This document shows, one piece after another, positions 26,210 to 35,350 of a DNA stretch of 64,000 bases. How positions within the stretch are numbered: the first letter of the stretch is position 1; every line of letters begins with the position of its first letter. Source of the stretch: Desulfocapsa sp. (GTDB lineage: Bacteria > Desulfobacterota > Desulfobulbia > Desulfobulbales > Desulfocapsaceae). The notes beneath the pieces were generated by a model. That model did not search any database and was not told the origin of the DNA. It saw only the letters and a program-made list of their open reading frames with translations. The stretch spans positions 1 to 64,000 of the forward strand of contig JAFLJS010000042.1 in NCBI GenBank assembly GCA_022712895.1, read 5' to 3'. Made by a program: the position numbers and the translations under genes.

Positions 26210-27884
26210 TGGGTTTTGACAGTACAGAATCAACAGCTTTTGACCGTTTCATATGCTCAGCAAGAAATTGTGGGCTGAGATGAGATTTACTGTTGTCTAT
26301 TATGTCACAAAGTCCGGGAATATCCTGAGCTTCAGCCATTTTGATAACACGTAGTAAATTTTCGGCAAAACTCCGTACTATCTTTCTGCCATCCCCACCT
26401 GTGGACATGATTTCGGCGTAGGTTCGAGGGTTCTGGTTATGAATCCTGGCCATTGCTAAAATACCATACAGAGAGGTAAGGGTGGAGTGGGTTCCAATGT
26501 CTGCACATGCAATTTGATGCTGCTTCAGTGTCATGGCAAGCGCTGTGGAAATAGTGGTCGGTAGTTTTTGTCCAACACCCATTAATAAGTCATGTTTTGT
26601 CGGGCTGTCTTGGGTAATGGCAGCGCCATGTTTATATAAAAACGCCTCAAATTCAGAACAAAACGACCCACTACGTGGTGTACGAACCACTGTGGCATTT
26701 TTATCCTTCATGGTGAGCGCCTGTGGTCCCCACAGGTTATGAACCAGCATTACCTCTACACCTTTACTGGTGACTTCCGTAGCTGCGTGTAGGGTCTGTT
26801 CAGACTCTCCGGCTAGTAGGATGAGCGCCTGTCCATCTTCTAAAAGGGGGGCGTACTTTTGTATAGTGTCAACGGTTACAGAGATAGGCACACATATTAT
26901 GACTACATCCACCTGTGCAATCATTTCTTCGGGCGTCATAACGGTAGATCTTCCCGTGAGAAATGTTTGATATCCTTCATTTTCGAGACGATCAGCGAAC
27001 CATTCACTCATGGCACCCCTACCAATAAAACCAAAAGAGCGAATCTTTTTAACTCGCATATCAACACGTGGGAAAGAACCTAGTAGACGCACGCTGTCTT
27101 CTTCACGAATTACATCTTTCTCAATGGCTTTCAGGGCATCCTGAAGAAGATCGTTACCAATATGCCCCTCAATTTCGAGGTAGATTTGCAGTTTCTGGGT
27201 TTTGATATCATTTTCTGAGCGCAGATCGAGAATATTGATTCCACGTCTGGTAAATTCCCCCAAGATATCAACGAGCATTCCAACACGGTCTTTGAGCGGC
27301 TTGGTTATGACTGCTGTGGCGTCATAGCCAGTTTCCCCACTGAGATTGCCACCAATTATTGCGAAACGGGTACGGTTGTGAGCTGCGATCTCACGATCCA
27401 GTATCTCAAAACCATGTTCAACCAGAAGCTCTTCCGAATCGACAATGGCATAATTATTTCTATTGTTGCTTTTGATGTCATCCATCGCAACACTAATATC
27501 TGGAACTGTCATGAGTGTTGCATCGGGATAATGCTCACTGATGTAATCGACACACTGTTTAAAAACAGATCCCCGGCCAACAATTATATCAGGTTTAAAT
27601 GATGATTCCTGTTGAAGAGCGGCAAAAGAGAGGTGAATAGGAAGTACCAGATTATCTTCCCAGTACCCATCGTGAAGTAGTTCCTGAAGGCGGAAATATT
27701 CTTTAATCTCACCTTCTCGTGTATTGTAGATAGGGACAAATGCAAAATCCACATTTTCATTTAAAAAAGCATCAATTATATCAGGAACACGGCTGAAAAG
27801 TTTAAGCTCTGCCTCTGGGGAGTACTGCCTAGCAGCTCGATATCCGTCTGAACCGACTGGGCCTAATGTGGCGATTGTGATCAT
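26202..27884 (-). CDS. pheA/tyrA: Prephenate dehydratase-ACT-prephenate dehydrogenase fusion
   Basis: A 560-residue fusion for the last steps of both aromatic amino acid branches. Residues 1-180 are a prephenate dehydratase with the TRF motif at 172-174 (HNRTRFAIIGG); about 195-270 is an ACT regulatory domain (DRVGMLVDILGEF); about 282-560 is a TyrA-type dehydrogenase with NAD motif GFIGRGAM (285-292) and the substrate motif HNLWGPQ with His382. It turns prephenate to phenylpyruvate or 4-hydroxyphenylpyruvate. No chorismate mutase domain is present. Phenylalanine or tyrosine feedback through the ACT domain is likely by family analogy. Confidence 0.88.
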   Translation of the reverse strand: MITIATLGPVGSDGYRAARQYSPEAELKLFSRVPDIIDAFLNENVDFAFVPIYNTREGEIKEYFRLQELLHDGYWEDNLVLPIHLSFAALQQESSFKPDIIVGRGSVFKQCVDYISEHYPDATLMTVPDISVAMDDIKSNNRNNYAIVDSEELLVEHGFEILDREIAAHNRTRFAIIGGNLSGETGYDATAVITKPLKDRVGMLVDILGEFTRRGINILDLRSENDIKTQKLQIYLEIEGHIGNDLLQDALKAIEKDVIREEDSVRLLGSFPRVDMRVKKIRSFGFIGRGAMSEWFADRLENEGYQTFLTGRSTVMTPEEMIAQVDVVIICVPISVTVDTIQKYAPLLEDGQALILLAGESEQTLHAATEVTSKGVEVMLVHNLWGPQALTMKDKNATVVRTPRSGSFCSEFEAFLYKHGAAITQDSPTKHDLLMGVGQKLPTTISTALAMTLKQHQIACADIGTHSTLTSLYGILAMARIHNQNPRTYAEIMSTGGDGRKIVRSFAENLLRVIKMAEAQDIPGLCDIIDNSKSHLSPQFLAEHMKRSKAVDSVLSKPNG

Positions 27885-28008
27885 AAAAACAAAATATGTA
27901 TTTTCCGAATTACTGTGAGTGGTGGTGGTGATATTCTATTTCATCATTTACTAACGCGTAGAAGGTAGTCACTTAATACTGTTTAGGCAAGTGTTGCGTG
28001 TACAAAGT

Positions 28009-28042
28009 AAAAAAGCCACCAGTAGTGCAGGTGGCTTTTTTT
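28009..28042. terminator. Bidirectional Rho-independent terminator
   Basis: A6, stem GCCACC/GGTGGC, 9-nt loop and T7. It lies just past the end of the SH3 protein gene (minus strand) and upstream of the pheA/tyrA start; it probably terminates the SH3 gene. Confidence 0.8.
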
Positions 28043-28067
28043 GCTCATAAGAGTGTATTGCTGTTGT

Positions 28068-28523
28068 TTACGGCCAGAGCAGCGGATTGTAGATCCAGCC
28101 AATGGTTCCCTGGCTGTGTTTTACTTTTGTCCACTTTCCCTTTGTTGAGAGTTTTGTTAATACTACCCCACGATCTACGGTGGCTACCACCGTGGCGTTT
28201 GTGGACGGTTTGGTACGCATATTGATAGATTTCTTTCCATTCACAATAACGGTGTTTCCAGGAATAACCAGTTTTGAGTAAATCCACCCTTTATCATTTT
28301 CAAAATCACGAATCTGTAACCAGTCACCTTTTTGCTGAATGACTCGTAATGGGTATCCTCTAAAGAGTTCCATGTAGACAGGGAAATTTGTACCAGGTCC
28401 TGTCCTCACGTTGACATTGTCTTTCTTTACACTCACATTCTTTGCTGCAAAGCTGATAGCAGGAACGGTAAAAAGAAGCAGAAGGGAAATGCAAAGTAGA
28501 CGCGTAAGGTATTTAAAATTCAT
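28068..28523 (-). CDS. Secreted protein with two bacterial SH3 domains
   Basis: A 151-residue exported protein from the ATG at 28523, which has AGGA 6 nt upstream; an in-frame start at 28571 would add 16 residues before the signal peptide and is less likely. The signal peptide is the hydrophobic stretch FKYLTRLLCISLLLLF ending in ISFAA. Two SH3b repeats follow (VNVRTGPGTNFPV and INMRTKPSTNATV, each with a GWIY end). Such domains bind peptidoglycan or other envelope ligands. No enzyme domain is attached. Confidence 0.82.
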   Translation of the reverse strand: MNFKYLTRLLCISLLLLFTVPAISFAAKNVSVKKDNVNVRTGPGTNFPVYMELFRGYPLRVIQQKGDWLQIRDFENDKGWIYSKLVIPGNTVIVNGKKSINMRTKPSTNATVVATVDRGVVLTKLSTKGKWTKVKHSQGTIGWIYNPLLWP

Positions 28524-28780
28524 AGTAATCCTGATAGCTAATAAAGTGATAGGAAATTCTGGCTCCAGCAATTGCTAGAGATTTATCGTATGAGGAACAA
28601 GGTTATAGCATCATTGTTTTTTGAAGTCAAACAGGATAGGATTTTTGCATCTATTGTTCTAGGTGATCAACGTAAATTTCTTGAAAGCTCTTTTAAAAGA
28701 CGATACTCTATAACTCATGAATAGTTACTTTAGCAGATCTCATCATTCAAATATCTCAAAATTAGGATCATTATAGCCGT

Positions 28781-29539
28781 ATGAATTGTAGCGAAATTTT
28801 GTTCTCTAGAAAAATTCTCATTGTCACTTTAGTCCTGTTTTCCCTAGCTCTTCCCTCGGTTCCCTTTGCAGAAACTGAAACGCTGCTAAGTACTGCCAAA
28901 AGGTATTATTATGGAATCGGTATCCCACAAAACATAAACAAGGCCTTTAGGTTATATTTAAAAGCTGCCAATCAGGGTGACGTAGACGGTATGTTCATCG
29001 TTGGTGGTTTATATATGCAGGGGCATGGGACAGTAACAAACCAAAGAGAGGCATTTAAATGGTTGTATCGAGCTGCGCTTAACGGACGTAGTTCTAAAGA
29101 GTCTCAACGAATTCTTGGCCAGTTTTTCCTGTCTGGAACGAATGTTCCACAGAATTACGAGGAAGCCCTTCGCTGGTATGAGCTTGCTGCCATGGGAGGA
29201 GATGCTGAAGCACAGAGTGAACTGGCATTTCTTTATTTTACCGGAAAATTTGTAGGGAAGGATTATGACAAGGCAGAACACTGGTTCAATATAGCAGCCA
29301 GAAATGGATATCCACAGGCCCAGTACAATATGGGAATTCTCTGGTATACTGGAAATGGTGTCCCTGGAGTTGATAACAAAAAGGCATATGCGTGGTTTAA
29401 TCTTGCTGCAGCAAACGGGCATCCCAGTGGTGTTGCTGCGAAGAGTTTCCTTGAAACTGTTCTTTCAGCTGAAGAGCTCGCGAGTGCCCAGCGATACTCT
29501 ACGGAGTTATACTTACAAATTAAACAGGTGAGGAGGTAA
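28781..29539 (+). CDS. Exported Sel1-repeat protein
   Basis: A 252-residue protein with a signal peptide (LIVTLVLFSLALPSVPFA) and about five Sel1-like repeats, a TPR subclass (for example AFRLYLKAANQGDVDGMFIVG, YEEALRWYELAAMGGDAEAQ). Sel1 proteins serve as adaptors. Its 3' end overlaps the kinase gene on the other strand by 20 nt. No partner can be named from context. Confidence 0.82.
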   Translation: MNCSEILFSRKILIVTLVLFSLALPSVPFAETETLLSTAKRYYYGIGIPQNINKAFRLYLKAANQGDVDGMFIVGGLYMQGHGTVTNQREAFKWLYRAALNGRSSKESQRILGQFFLSGTNVPQNYEEALRWYELAAMGGDAEAQSELAFLYFTGKFVGKDYDKAEHWFNIAARNGYPQAQYNMGILWYTGNGVPGVDNKKAYAWFNLAAANGHPSGVAAKSFLETVLSAEELASAQRYSTELYLQIKQVRR

Positions 29540-31334
29540 GTTGTGACTCGTTTAGGGGCAGGTTGAAATGAAAGATCGTTTCATCAGCAGTTCCGTTTGT
29601 TGCCCATATATTACAGTTGTGATCAGCAAGAATTTGACGTGAAATTGCGAGTCCCAAGCCAGTACCGCCTGCTCCTGTATTTGTAGCTGAGGACTGGGTA
29701 AATTCACCAAAAATTAAATCAAACTCATCTTCAGGAATAGTTATCCCATAGTTACTAATGGTAACTTTTTGTTTGTCGCTCCCATCTGTTTCATAGAATC
29801 TATCACAATTTATTCGTATTTCAGTCTGTTCGTCACTGAACTTAATAGCATTGAAAAGTATATTGCGAAGAACTTGCATTACTTTTTCAGGATCACAATA
29901 GACAGGGATTTTTGTTTCATCATTTTCTATAGTAAAATGCAGTTTTTTTTCCATGGCCATGGGTGTCAGTTCCTCTGTGATCTGGTGAATGCACGGAAGA
30001 AGATTAAAACTTTTCATACTGTAGCGCATCTTTCCAACTTCAAGTTTTGAAAAATCGAGAAGATTATTGAGCAGGTCCATGAGCCTGTAGCCTGATTCGT
30101 GAATCATTGAAAAGTACTCACTCACTTTTTCTTTACTTAAGGAATCAGCCCTTTTCATACCCAGGCGGGCGTAGCCGAGAATACCATGCATGGGAGTACG
30201 TAACTCGTGGGACATGTTTGCTATAAATTCAGACTTTGCACAATTGGCGGCGAGTGCTGCCTCTTTAGCACGTGTCTGCAAGGTGATGTCACGGACAGTG
30301 GCAATAACCACAGACTCCTCTCCCCACAATGTTCTATGTAAATTTACCTGTGCGCTGAAGGTAGTCGCCTGATCTTGTCTTGTGGCTTTCCACTGGAATT
30401 CCTGATCTTCACCTGACAAGGCTTTTTTCCATATCTTATGTAAGTTAATCTTACGATTTGCCAGGGAGGCATAGTTCTTCTTAATGGTGAACTGAAGCGC
30501 AACTTCTCTGCTTACGCCAAACAAATCCAACACGGTAGCGTTAACATCAATTACTTTACCGTCAAGGCTATAGATGAATACAGCGTCGTGAGCAGCATTG
30601 AAAATATCTTCGAGTTGTTTGCGACTGACGGCAATAGCTTTGGCCGTTTTTTTATGACTCGTAATCTCCTGAGCAAGTTCTTTTGAGTTCTTTTTCACCA
30701 GAAATATATTGGTAAGAGAGACCCAGTAATTGTCATTCCAATGCTTAGCCTGGGCAAGGTTAAAGACAAGAAAACTTGACATTGCTAGTCCGATCGGAAC
30801 GGTAACATTATTTCCGATATGAAAATCTACAAAAATGGTGGGAAGAAGAATAGTCAGCAAATATGCATAGGCGAGGCTTTTCCAGATACAATAACTAGCC
30901 ATCGACCCTCCACTGATTCCTGCAATAAGGATAATTATGAGAGTTATGGAGAGTGAGTCGTGGTAGAAAAATGTAGCTGAGGCGGAAAAAGCACCCCAGA
31001 TGATAGCAATCGAAAGATTTGACCAAAAGAAAATTGGTAACCAAAGTTTTTTAGAATAACAGCTGTTTTTTGTAAAAATATAAATCGTTGTAACTCTAAA
31101 TAACAGAGCAAGTGCTAAAGCGAAACCAAGGAACACAAAAAGTATTGGGTGTTCGGTTGAATAGTCAGTGGCTATACCACCTAATAAAAAGGCAAGAGGA
31201 ACGATGATTGCCCCGGCTATATTTCTGTTCTTCAGGTCTTTTATGGCATGATTCTGTAGCTCAAGAAGCTCATTGTCTTCTAGCGCAATTCCAAGACGTT
31301 TCCAATAATGTTTTATCTCTTGTTGAAAAAGCAT
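29520..31334 (-). CDS. Membrane sensor histidine kinase with PAS domain
   Basis: A 604-residue kinase. About five hydrophobic segments between residues 40 and 195 form a membrane sensor; a PAS domain spans about 240-350; the HisKA box NMSHELRTPMHGI has His376; the ATPase domain has DEFDLIFGEFTQ and GTGLGLAIS. It lies 18 nt downstream of a receiver-kinase gene on the same strand and likely works with it in one phosphorelay. It lacks its own receiver. The signal is unknown. Confidence 0.88.
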   Translation of the reverse strand: MLFQQEIKHYWKRLGIALEDNELLELQNHAIKDLKNRNIAGAIIVPLAFLLGGIATDYSTEHPILFVFLGFALALALLFRVTTIYIFTKNSCYSKKLWLPIFFWSNLSIAIIWGAFSASATFFYHDSLSITLIIILIAGISGGSMASYCIWKSLAYAYLLTILLPTIFVDFHIGNNVTVPIGLAMSSFLVFNLAQAKHWNDNYWVSLTNIFLVKKNSKELAQEITSHKKTAKAIAVSRKQLEDIFNAAHDAVFIYSLDGKVIDVNATVLDLFGVSREVALQFTIKKNYASLANRKINLHKIWKKALSGEDQEFQWKATRQDQATTFSAQVNLHRTLWGEESVVIATVRDITLQTRAKEAALAANCAKSEFIANMSHELRTPMHGILGYARLGMKRADSLSKEKVSEYFSMIHESGYRLMDLLNNLLDFSKLEVGKMRYSMKSFNLLPCIHQITEELTPMAMEKKLHFTIENDETKIPVYCDPEKVMQVLRNILFNAIKFSDEQTEIRINCDRFYETDGSDKQKVTISNYGITIPEDEFDLIFGEFTQSSATNTGAGGTGLGLAISRQILADHNCNIWATNGTADETIFHFNLPLNESQLTSSPV

Positions 31335-31352
31335 AGATCGCCGGATGACCCG

Positions 31353-32417
31353 CTAATTAACCATGGTTGACAAAGGTAAGGTAAAGACAAAAGTTGCGCC
31401 TTGACCAGGAATTGATTCTGCAACTAAGTTACCATTATGAAGGTTGAGGATCTTTTGGCCAATAGCGAGACTGAGAGCAGTTCCCTTGGAATGACTATCC
31501 AAGTTCTGCGAATAAAATTCATCAAATATTCGCTCGATCAATGCGGGATCAATACCGGGCCCCTCATCTTTTACACGAAGGTAGACATGTTTATCATCGT
31601 ATTTTACTGATATGTAAACAGTACCGCCAATTGGTGAAAACTGTATTGCATTCTGTATTGATGCGTAAAAAGCTTCATGAAATAATTTCCAATCAACTTC
31701 AAGGTTGAAGTCTTCAGGGCATTCAATTTCAATGGTGTACTCAGCCGCTAATGGATACGTAATTTTGGGAATGACACTTTCAATATATTGGCGGACAGGC
31801 TGAACACCAACGTTTAAAGAACGTCTGTTTTTGAGGCTGGAGAGCAATAGTATTTTTCGCACAAGATCATGAATTCGCTCTCCGGATATTTTAATAAGTT
31901 TCGCATATTCAATAATTTTGTCTGGCAGGGAAGGGGTGTCGAGAATAAGCTGGCTTCCAAGAAGGATTCCATTAAGTGGTGTCTTTGTTTCATGAGAAAA
32001 GAGCTGCAGGATACCGGTTTTTAACTCATCAATCTCCTCAGTTTTCTTTAGATCGGAAAAGACCTTCAGTTTTGCCAGGAGTTCATCGTCTACAAATGGT
32101 TTGGTAATATAATCATCAGCACCAGCGCTATACCCTTCAAGACGCTCTTCAACCAGTGATTTACCACTTACCATCAAGATTTTTGAGAATTTATGCCTGT
32201 CCCGTTTCTTGATCTCCCTACAGACGTCGTAACCGTTCATGCCAGGCATCATAATGTCGAGGATGATAATATCAGGATTATACTCGTCGAGAATTGCCAA
32301 AGCAGCTTCACCGTCCATGGCAGACCGATGTTGAAAACCGTCCTCGTATTGAAGGATTTCTTCAATCAGTTTAACATTGATTGTTTCATCATCAACTATG
32401 AGCACTTTGATTGTCAT
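31353..32417 (-). CDS. Receiver-histidine kinase
   Basis: A 354-residue protein with an N-terminal receiver domain (VDDE, acceptor Asp54 in IIILDIMMPG, Lys106 in YITKPF), followed by HisKA with His142 in LFSHETKTPLNG and an ATPase domain with DEGPGI and GTALSLAIG. Receiver-first kinases take phosphate from another kinase and reset or pass it on. It is the first gene of the two-gene unit with the membrane kinase. Confidence 0.87.
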   Translation of the reverse strand: MTIKVLIVDDETINVKLIEEILQYEDGFQHRSAMDGEAALAILDEYNPDIIILDIMMPGMNGYDVCREIKKRDRHKFSKILMVSGKSLVEERLEGYSAGADDYITKPFVDDELLAKLKVFSDLKKTEEIDELKTGILQLFSHETKTPLNGILLGSQLILDTPSLPDKIIEYAKLIKISGERIHDLVRKILLLSSLKNRRSLNVGVQPVRQYIESVIPKITYPLAAEYTIEIECPEDFNLEVDWKLFHEAFYASIQNAIQFSPIGGTVYISVKYDDKHVYLRVKDEGPGIDPALIERIFDEFYSQNLDSHSKGTALSLAIGQKILNLHNGNLVAESIPGQGATFVFTLPLSTMVN

Positions 32418-32699
32418 TTAAAACCTCGAGTCGCCGATAAGAGTAAGTACTACATACATTTAATTGCTTAATCTTATATGTCATTGATGAGAAAGTAAAA
32501 CAGTATTGCTCTTTTTGTGTACTAATCCAGACTAATTTTCATTTGCTTGCATTCATTTTAGCACTATGCTAATTTCACGATTTTTAACGACTCACAGGGA
32601 CTGTCGGCTCCAATTATTATTTTCTTTTGGCATAAAACATTCTGATTTTTTTCATTAGCTCAGATTTCTTTCTATTGTCAATTTCTGCGAAAACAACAT
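32418..32699. other. Intergenic region before the cobalamin cluster
   Basis: An AT-rich 282-nt region between the divergent kinase unit and the cbiG remnant. It should hold the cobalamin-cluster promoter. I looked for a cobalamin riboswitch (B12 box) and did not recognise one. Confidence 0.4.
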
Positions 32700-32843
32700 A
32701 TGAAAACAGCCATTATCGCACTAACAGTTGGTGGAAATACGCTAGCTGAGAGGATTTGTGCCGTACAGAATAACTGCTATATCGATTCGAGGAAGATACC
32801 AGTTATTGAAAAGTTGAAAGTTGAAGTCTCTGTGGCAGAGTGA
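32700..32843 (+). pseudogene. cbiG: cbiG remnant (N-terminal fragment)
   Basis: A 47-codon frame starting MKTAIIALTVGGNTLAERI, which matches the N-terminus of CbiG (cobalt-precorrin-5A hydrolase). It ends at a TGA after SVAE. CbiG is normally well over 300 residues, so nearly all of the gene is missing. What follows directly is the tail of a different cobalamin gene, so an internal deletion has joined the two. The identification rests on a short stretch. Confidence 0.6.
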
Positions 32844-33091
32844 TGTGGATGCTGTCATCTGTAAAATACTTTTGCGTTACCGCAAAAAAAGAAACTCCGG
32901 TTGGGATTGTGACCGCAGCGTCACATGAAAATGAAGTGGTTACACTCACAACGCTTGAATCCATGCTGGATGGAGATATTAACATGCAATCTACTGTTAT
33001 TATTGGAAATTCAAATACTTTCTCCTGGAATAACTATATGATTACCTCTAGAGGATACAGGGACAAATACAAATTGGATTCTTCTTCGTGA
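32840..33091 (+). pseudogene. cbiH: cbiH/cobJ remnant (C-terminal fragment, frameshifted)
   Basis: The C-terminal part of precorrin-3B C17-methyltransferase: ETPVGIVTAASHENEVVT, then TTLESMLDGDI, then STVIIGNSNTF and MITSRGY, all typical of the CbiH/CobJ end. Upstream the family-like stretch CKILLRYRKK is in another frame, broken at the A7 run at 32882-32888. The first two-thirds of the gene are gone. The stop still overlaps the cobC start as GTGA, a relic of the operon layout. Confidence 0.75.
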
Positions 33092-33675
33092 GTCAGAAGA
33101 AAACACTCTTTTTAGTGCGTCATGGCAAAACAGGATTTCCCGGGTGCTATATTGGTTCACGTAATGTACCTTTAGCCCCCGAAGGGATAGTGCAGATAGA
33201 AACTTTGCAAGAATCATTGCAGGCGCAGACTTTTGACAAGATTTTTGCAAGCCCTATGTTGCGGTGCCGACAAACTTGTGAAATCTTATTCCCAAACACT
33301 GCGGTAACCTATCACGACAAATTAAGGGAAATCGATTTCGGTCTATGGGAAGGTTTGGATTTTGAACAAATATCTAGGCAAGACCCTGAAATAGTAAATA
33401 AATGGGTAGCTGAACCATCAGGGTTCACCTTTCCTGAAGGCGAATCTGTATCCTCTTTTGTTGAACGTGTACAGATAATGGGCACAGAATTGAGTCAAGC
33501 AGAGGGTGAAAAAATACTGGTAGTTTGTCATGGTGGAGTCATTCGCGGGTTACTTTGCCACTTTCTTGGAATAGATCCTCTCAATTACTTATTGTTTCAA
33601 GTAAAAAAAGGAACGTATTCAACCCTGGATCTGTTTGGCGCTCAGGGCGTCCTAACTGGATTTAACCTACACTGA
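33088..33675 (+). CDS. cobC: Alpha-ribazole phosphatase (histidine phosphatase family)
   Basis: A 195-residue histidine phosphatase with the catalytic motif LVRHGKT near residue 9-15, the second Arg in SPMLRCRQT, and the second His in VVCHGGVIRG. In this setting it should dephosphorylate alpha-ribazole-5'-phosphate or adenosylcobalamin-5'-phosphate in nucleotide-loop assembly. The GTG start overlaps the cbiH remnant stop. The gene next to it is cobU, which supports the role over other phosphoglycerate-mutase-like functions. Confidence 0.85.
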   Translation: MSQKKTLFLVRHGKTGFPGCYIGSRNVPLAPEGIVQIETLQESLQAQTFDKIFASPMLRCRQTCEILFPNTAVTYHDKLREIDFGLWEGLDFEQISRQDPEIVNKWVAEPSGFTFPEGESVSSFVERVQIMGTELSQAEGEKILVVCHGGVIRGLLCHFLGIDPLNYLLFQVKKGTYSTLDLFGAQGVLTGFNLH

Positions 33676-33690
33676 ACACCATTCAGCAAT

Positions 33691-34254
33691 ATGGCAAAAT
33701 TAATATTTATCACAGGTGGCGCCAGAAGTGGAAAAAGCGATTATGCACAGATGCGTGCTGAAGAGCTCCCTGGAGAACATTTTTTTCTTGCTACCTGTCC
33801 TGCGGTCGATCGGGAAATGGATGATCGGATAAAACGTCATCAGCAGGATCGACAGAATGGGATGTGGCAGACGATTGAAGAAGAAATCAATATTCCTTTA
33901 ATACTTGATGAACTCCCAGCCAGTTCTGTATGTCTCGCCGACTGCTTAACGTTGTGGGTGAATAATCTTATGTATCAGGCTGAACTTGCGAAGATTAACT
34001 TCACTGAAGATGCCATGTGTAGTCACACCGAACTCTTACTGAAATCTGCTGCAACGTATGAGGGAACCCTTATCTGTGTGAGTAATGAAGTGGGTATGGG
34101 CATTGTTCCAGATGACCCAATCACCAGAAAGTATCGGGACTGTGTTGGACGTTGCAATAGGCTGGTAGCTGCGGCTGCAGATGAGGTTATTCTTGTCAGC
34201 TGCGGCTTGCCTTTGTTTTTGAAAGGAAAAGGCAAAGATACGACGCCACCTTAA
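33691..34254 (+). CDS. cobU: Adenosylcobinamide kinase / guanylyltransferase
   Basis: A 187-residue CobU/CobP protein with P-loop GGARSGKS near residue 8-15, the CobU signature ADCLTLWVNNLM, and VSNEVGMGIVPD. It phosphorylates adenosylcobinamide and transfers GMP to give AdoCbi-GDP. The gene appears intact. It is followed after 31 nt by the interrupted cobT. Confidence 0.93.
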   Translation: MAKLIFITGGARSGKSDYAQMRAEELPGEHFFLATCPAVDREMDDRIKRHQQDRQNGMWQTIEEEINIPLILDELPASSVCLADCLTLWVNNLMYQAELAKINFTEDAMCSHTELLLKSAATYEGTLICVSNEVGMGIVPDDPITRKYRDCVGRCNRLVAAAADEVILVSCGLPLFLKGKGKDTTPP

Positions 34255-34285
34255 TTAAAATTCTATATAAACTACAGGATACATA

Positions 34286-35350
34286 ATGAGTTTACTCAAA
34301 CAAACAATACAAGAGATCTACCCGCAAGACAGTGATTTCCGGGACCAGGCAAAAGAACGACTGGACCAACTGGCCATACCACCTTGGGCCCTTGGCGATC
34401 TTATGGATCTTGCCATTGATCTTGCCGGGATTTGTCGTTCAGTCACGCCAAATGTTACAAAAAAGGTCATTGTTACAATGGCGGGTGACCATGGGGTTGT
34501 GGCAGAGGGCGTCTAAAAATTCCCTCAGGAAGTGACTCCTCAAATGGTTTATAATTTTGTGAATGGTGGAGCAGGGATAAATGCTCTTGCTAAGCAGGCT
34601 GGAGCAGATGTGGTGGTGGTTGACATGGGTGTTGCCGCCGACTTATCTGATCTTGTTGCAAGCGGTAAAATTATAGATAAAAAAATCGGTTCCGGAACAA
34701 ATAATATTGCAAAAGGTCCCGCCATGTCAATTGCTGCCGCAACCAGAGCTGTTGAGGCTGGAATTGAAATTGCAAAAGATCTTGGAAAAACCGTAGATGT
34801 TTTTGGCACTGGAGATATGGGTATTGGAAATACCACTCCATCCACAGCAATTGCTGCAGTTATCACAGGAAAACCTGTCGAAGAACTCACCGGCCGTGGA
34901 ACCGGACTGGATGATGAGCAACTTGCCCACAAACAACAGGTTATAAGAGATATTCTAAAAAGAAACCAACCAGATCCTAAAAATGGTCTTGAAGTGCTGG
35001 CCCAGGTTGGAGGTTTCGAGATTGGTGGTATTGCCGGGTTGATCCTTGGCGCTGCCTCTCTCAAAAAACCTATTGTGGTTGATGGTTTTATATCATCTGC
35101 CGGAGCCCTCATAGCCATAGCCATAGAACCTTTTGCAAGAGACTATATCGTGTGTGCTCACCGCTCCATGGAGCCGGGACATCGTGCCATGCAGGAAAAA
35201 CTTGGCTGTAGGCCATTGCTTGATTTAAACCTTCGACTGGGAGAAGGAACTGGTGCGGCACTTGCCATGAATATTGTGGAAGCAGCGGTTGCGGTTCTCA
35301 CGGAAGTTGCCACATTTGAAGAGGCAGCAGTTGCCGGAGCAAATAAATAA
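34286..35350 (+). pseudogene. cobT: cobT with in-frame ochre stop (DMB phosphoribosyltransferase)
   Basis: The frame from 34286 to 35350 reads as a full-length CobT except for a TAA at codon 77 (34514-34516). The stop falls inside the well-conserved DHGVVAEGV-[stop]-KFPQEVTPQMV stretch, where Ser is usual, so a single TCA to TAA change explains it. Downstream features are intact, including TGDMGIGNTT and the catalytic-region GEGTGAALAM. CobT makes alpha-ribazole-phosphate from dimethylbenzimidazole. Both halves remain in one frame without other damage, so the lesion is young, or it is a sequencing error. Confidence 0.88.

Noticed and set aside
32418-32699. Cobalamin riboswitch upstream of the cluster
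   Set aside because: I could not find a B12-box-like sequence or the expected folded core; a covariance search would settle it.
34514-34516. Recoding of the stop in cobT
   Set aside because: TAA is not known to be recoded in bacteria in this way; no slippery site or hairpin is evident, and other genes of the cluster are clearly decayed.
34549-35124. 191-codon open frame on the minus strand
   Set aside because: It is antisense to cobT, is low-complexity in composition, and has no ribosome binding site or family.
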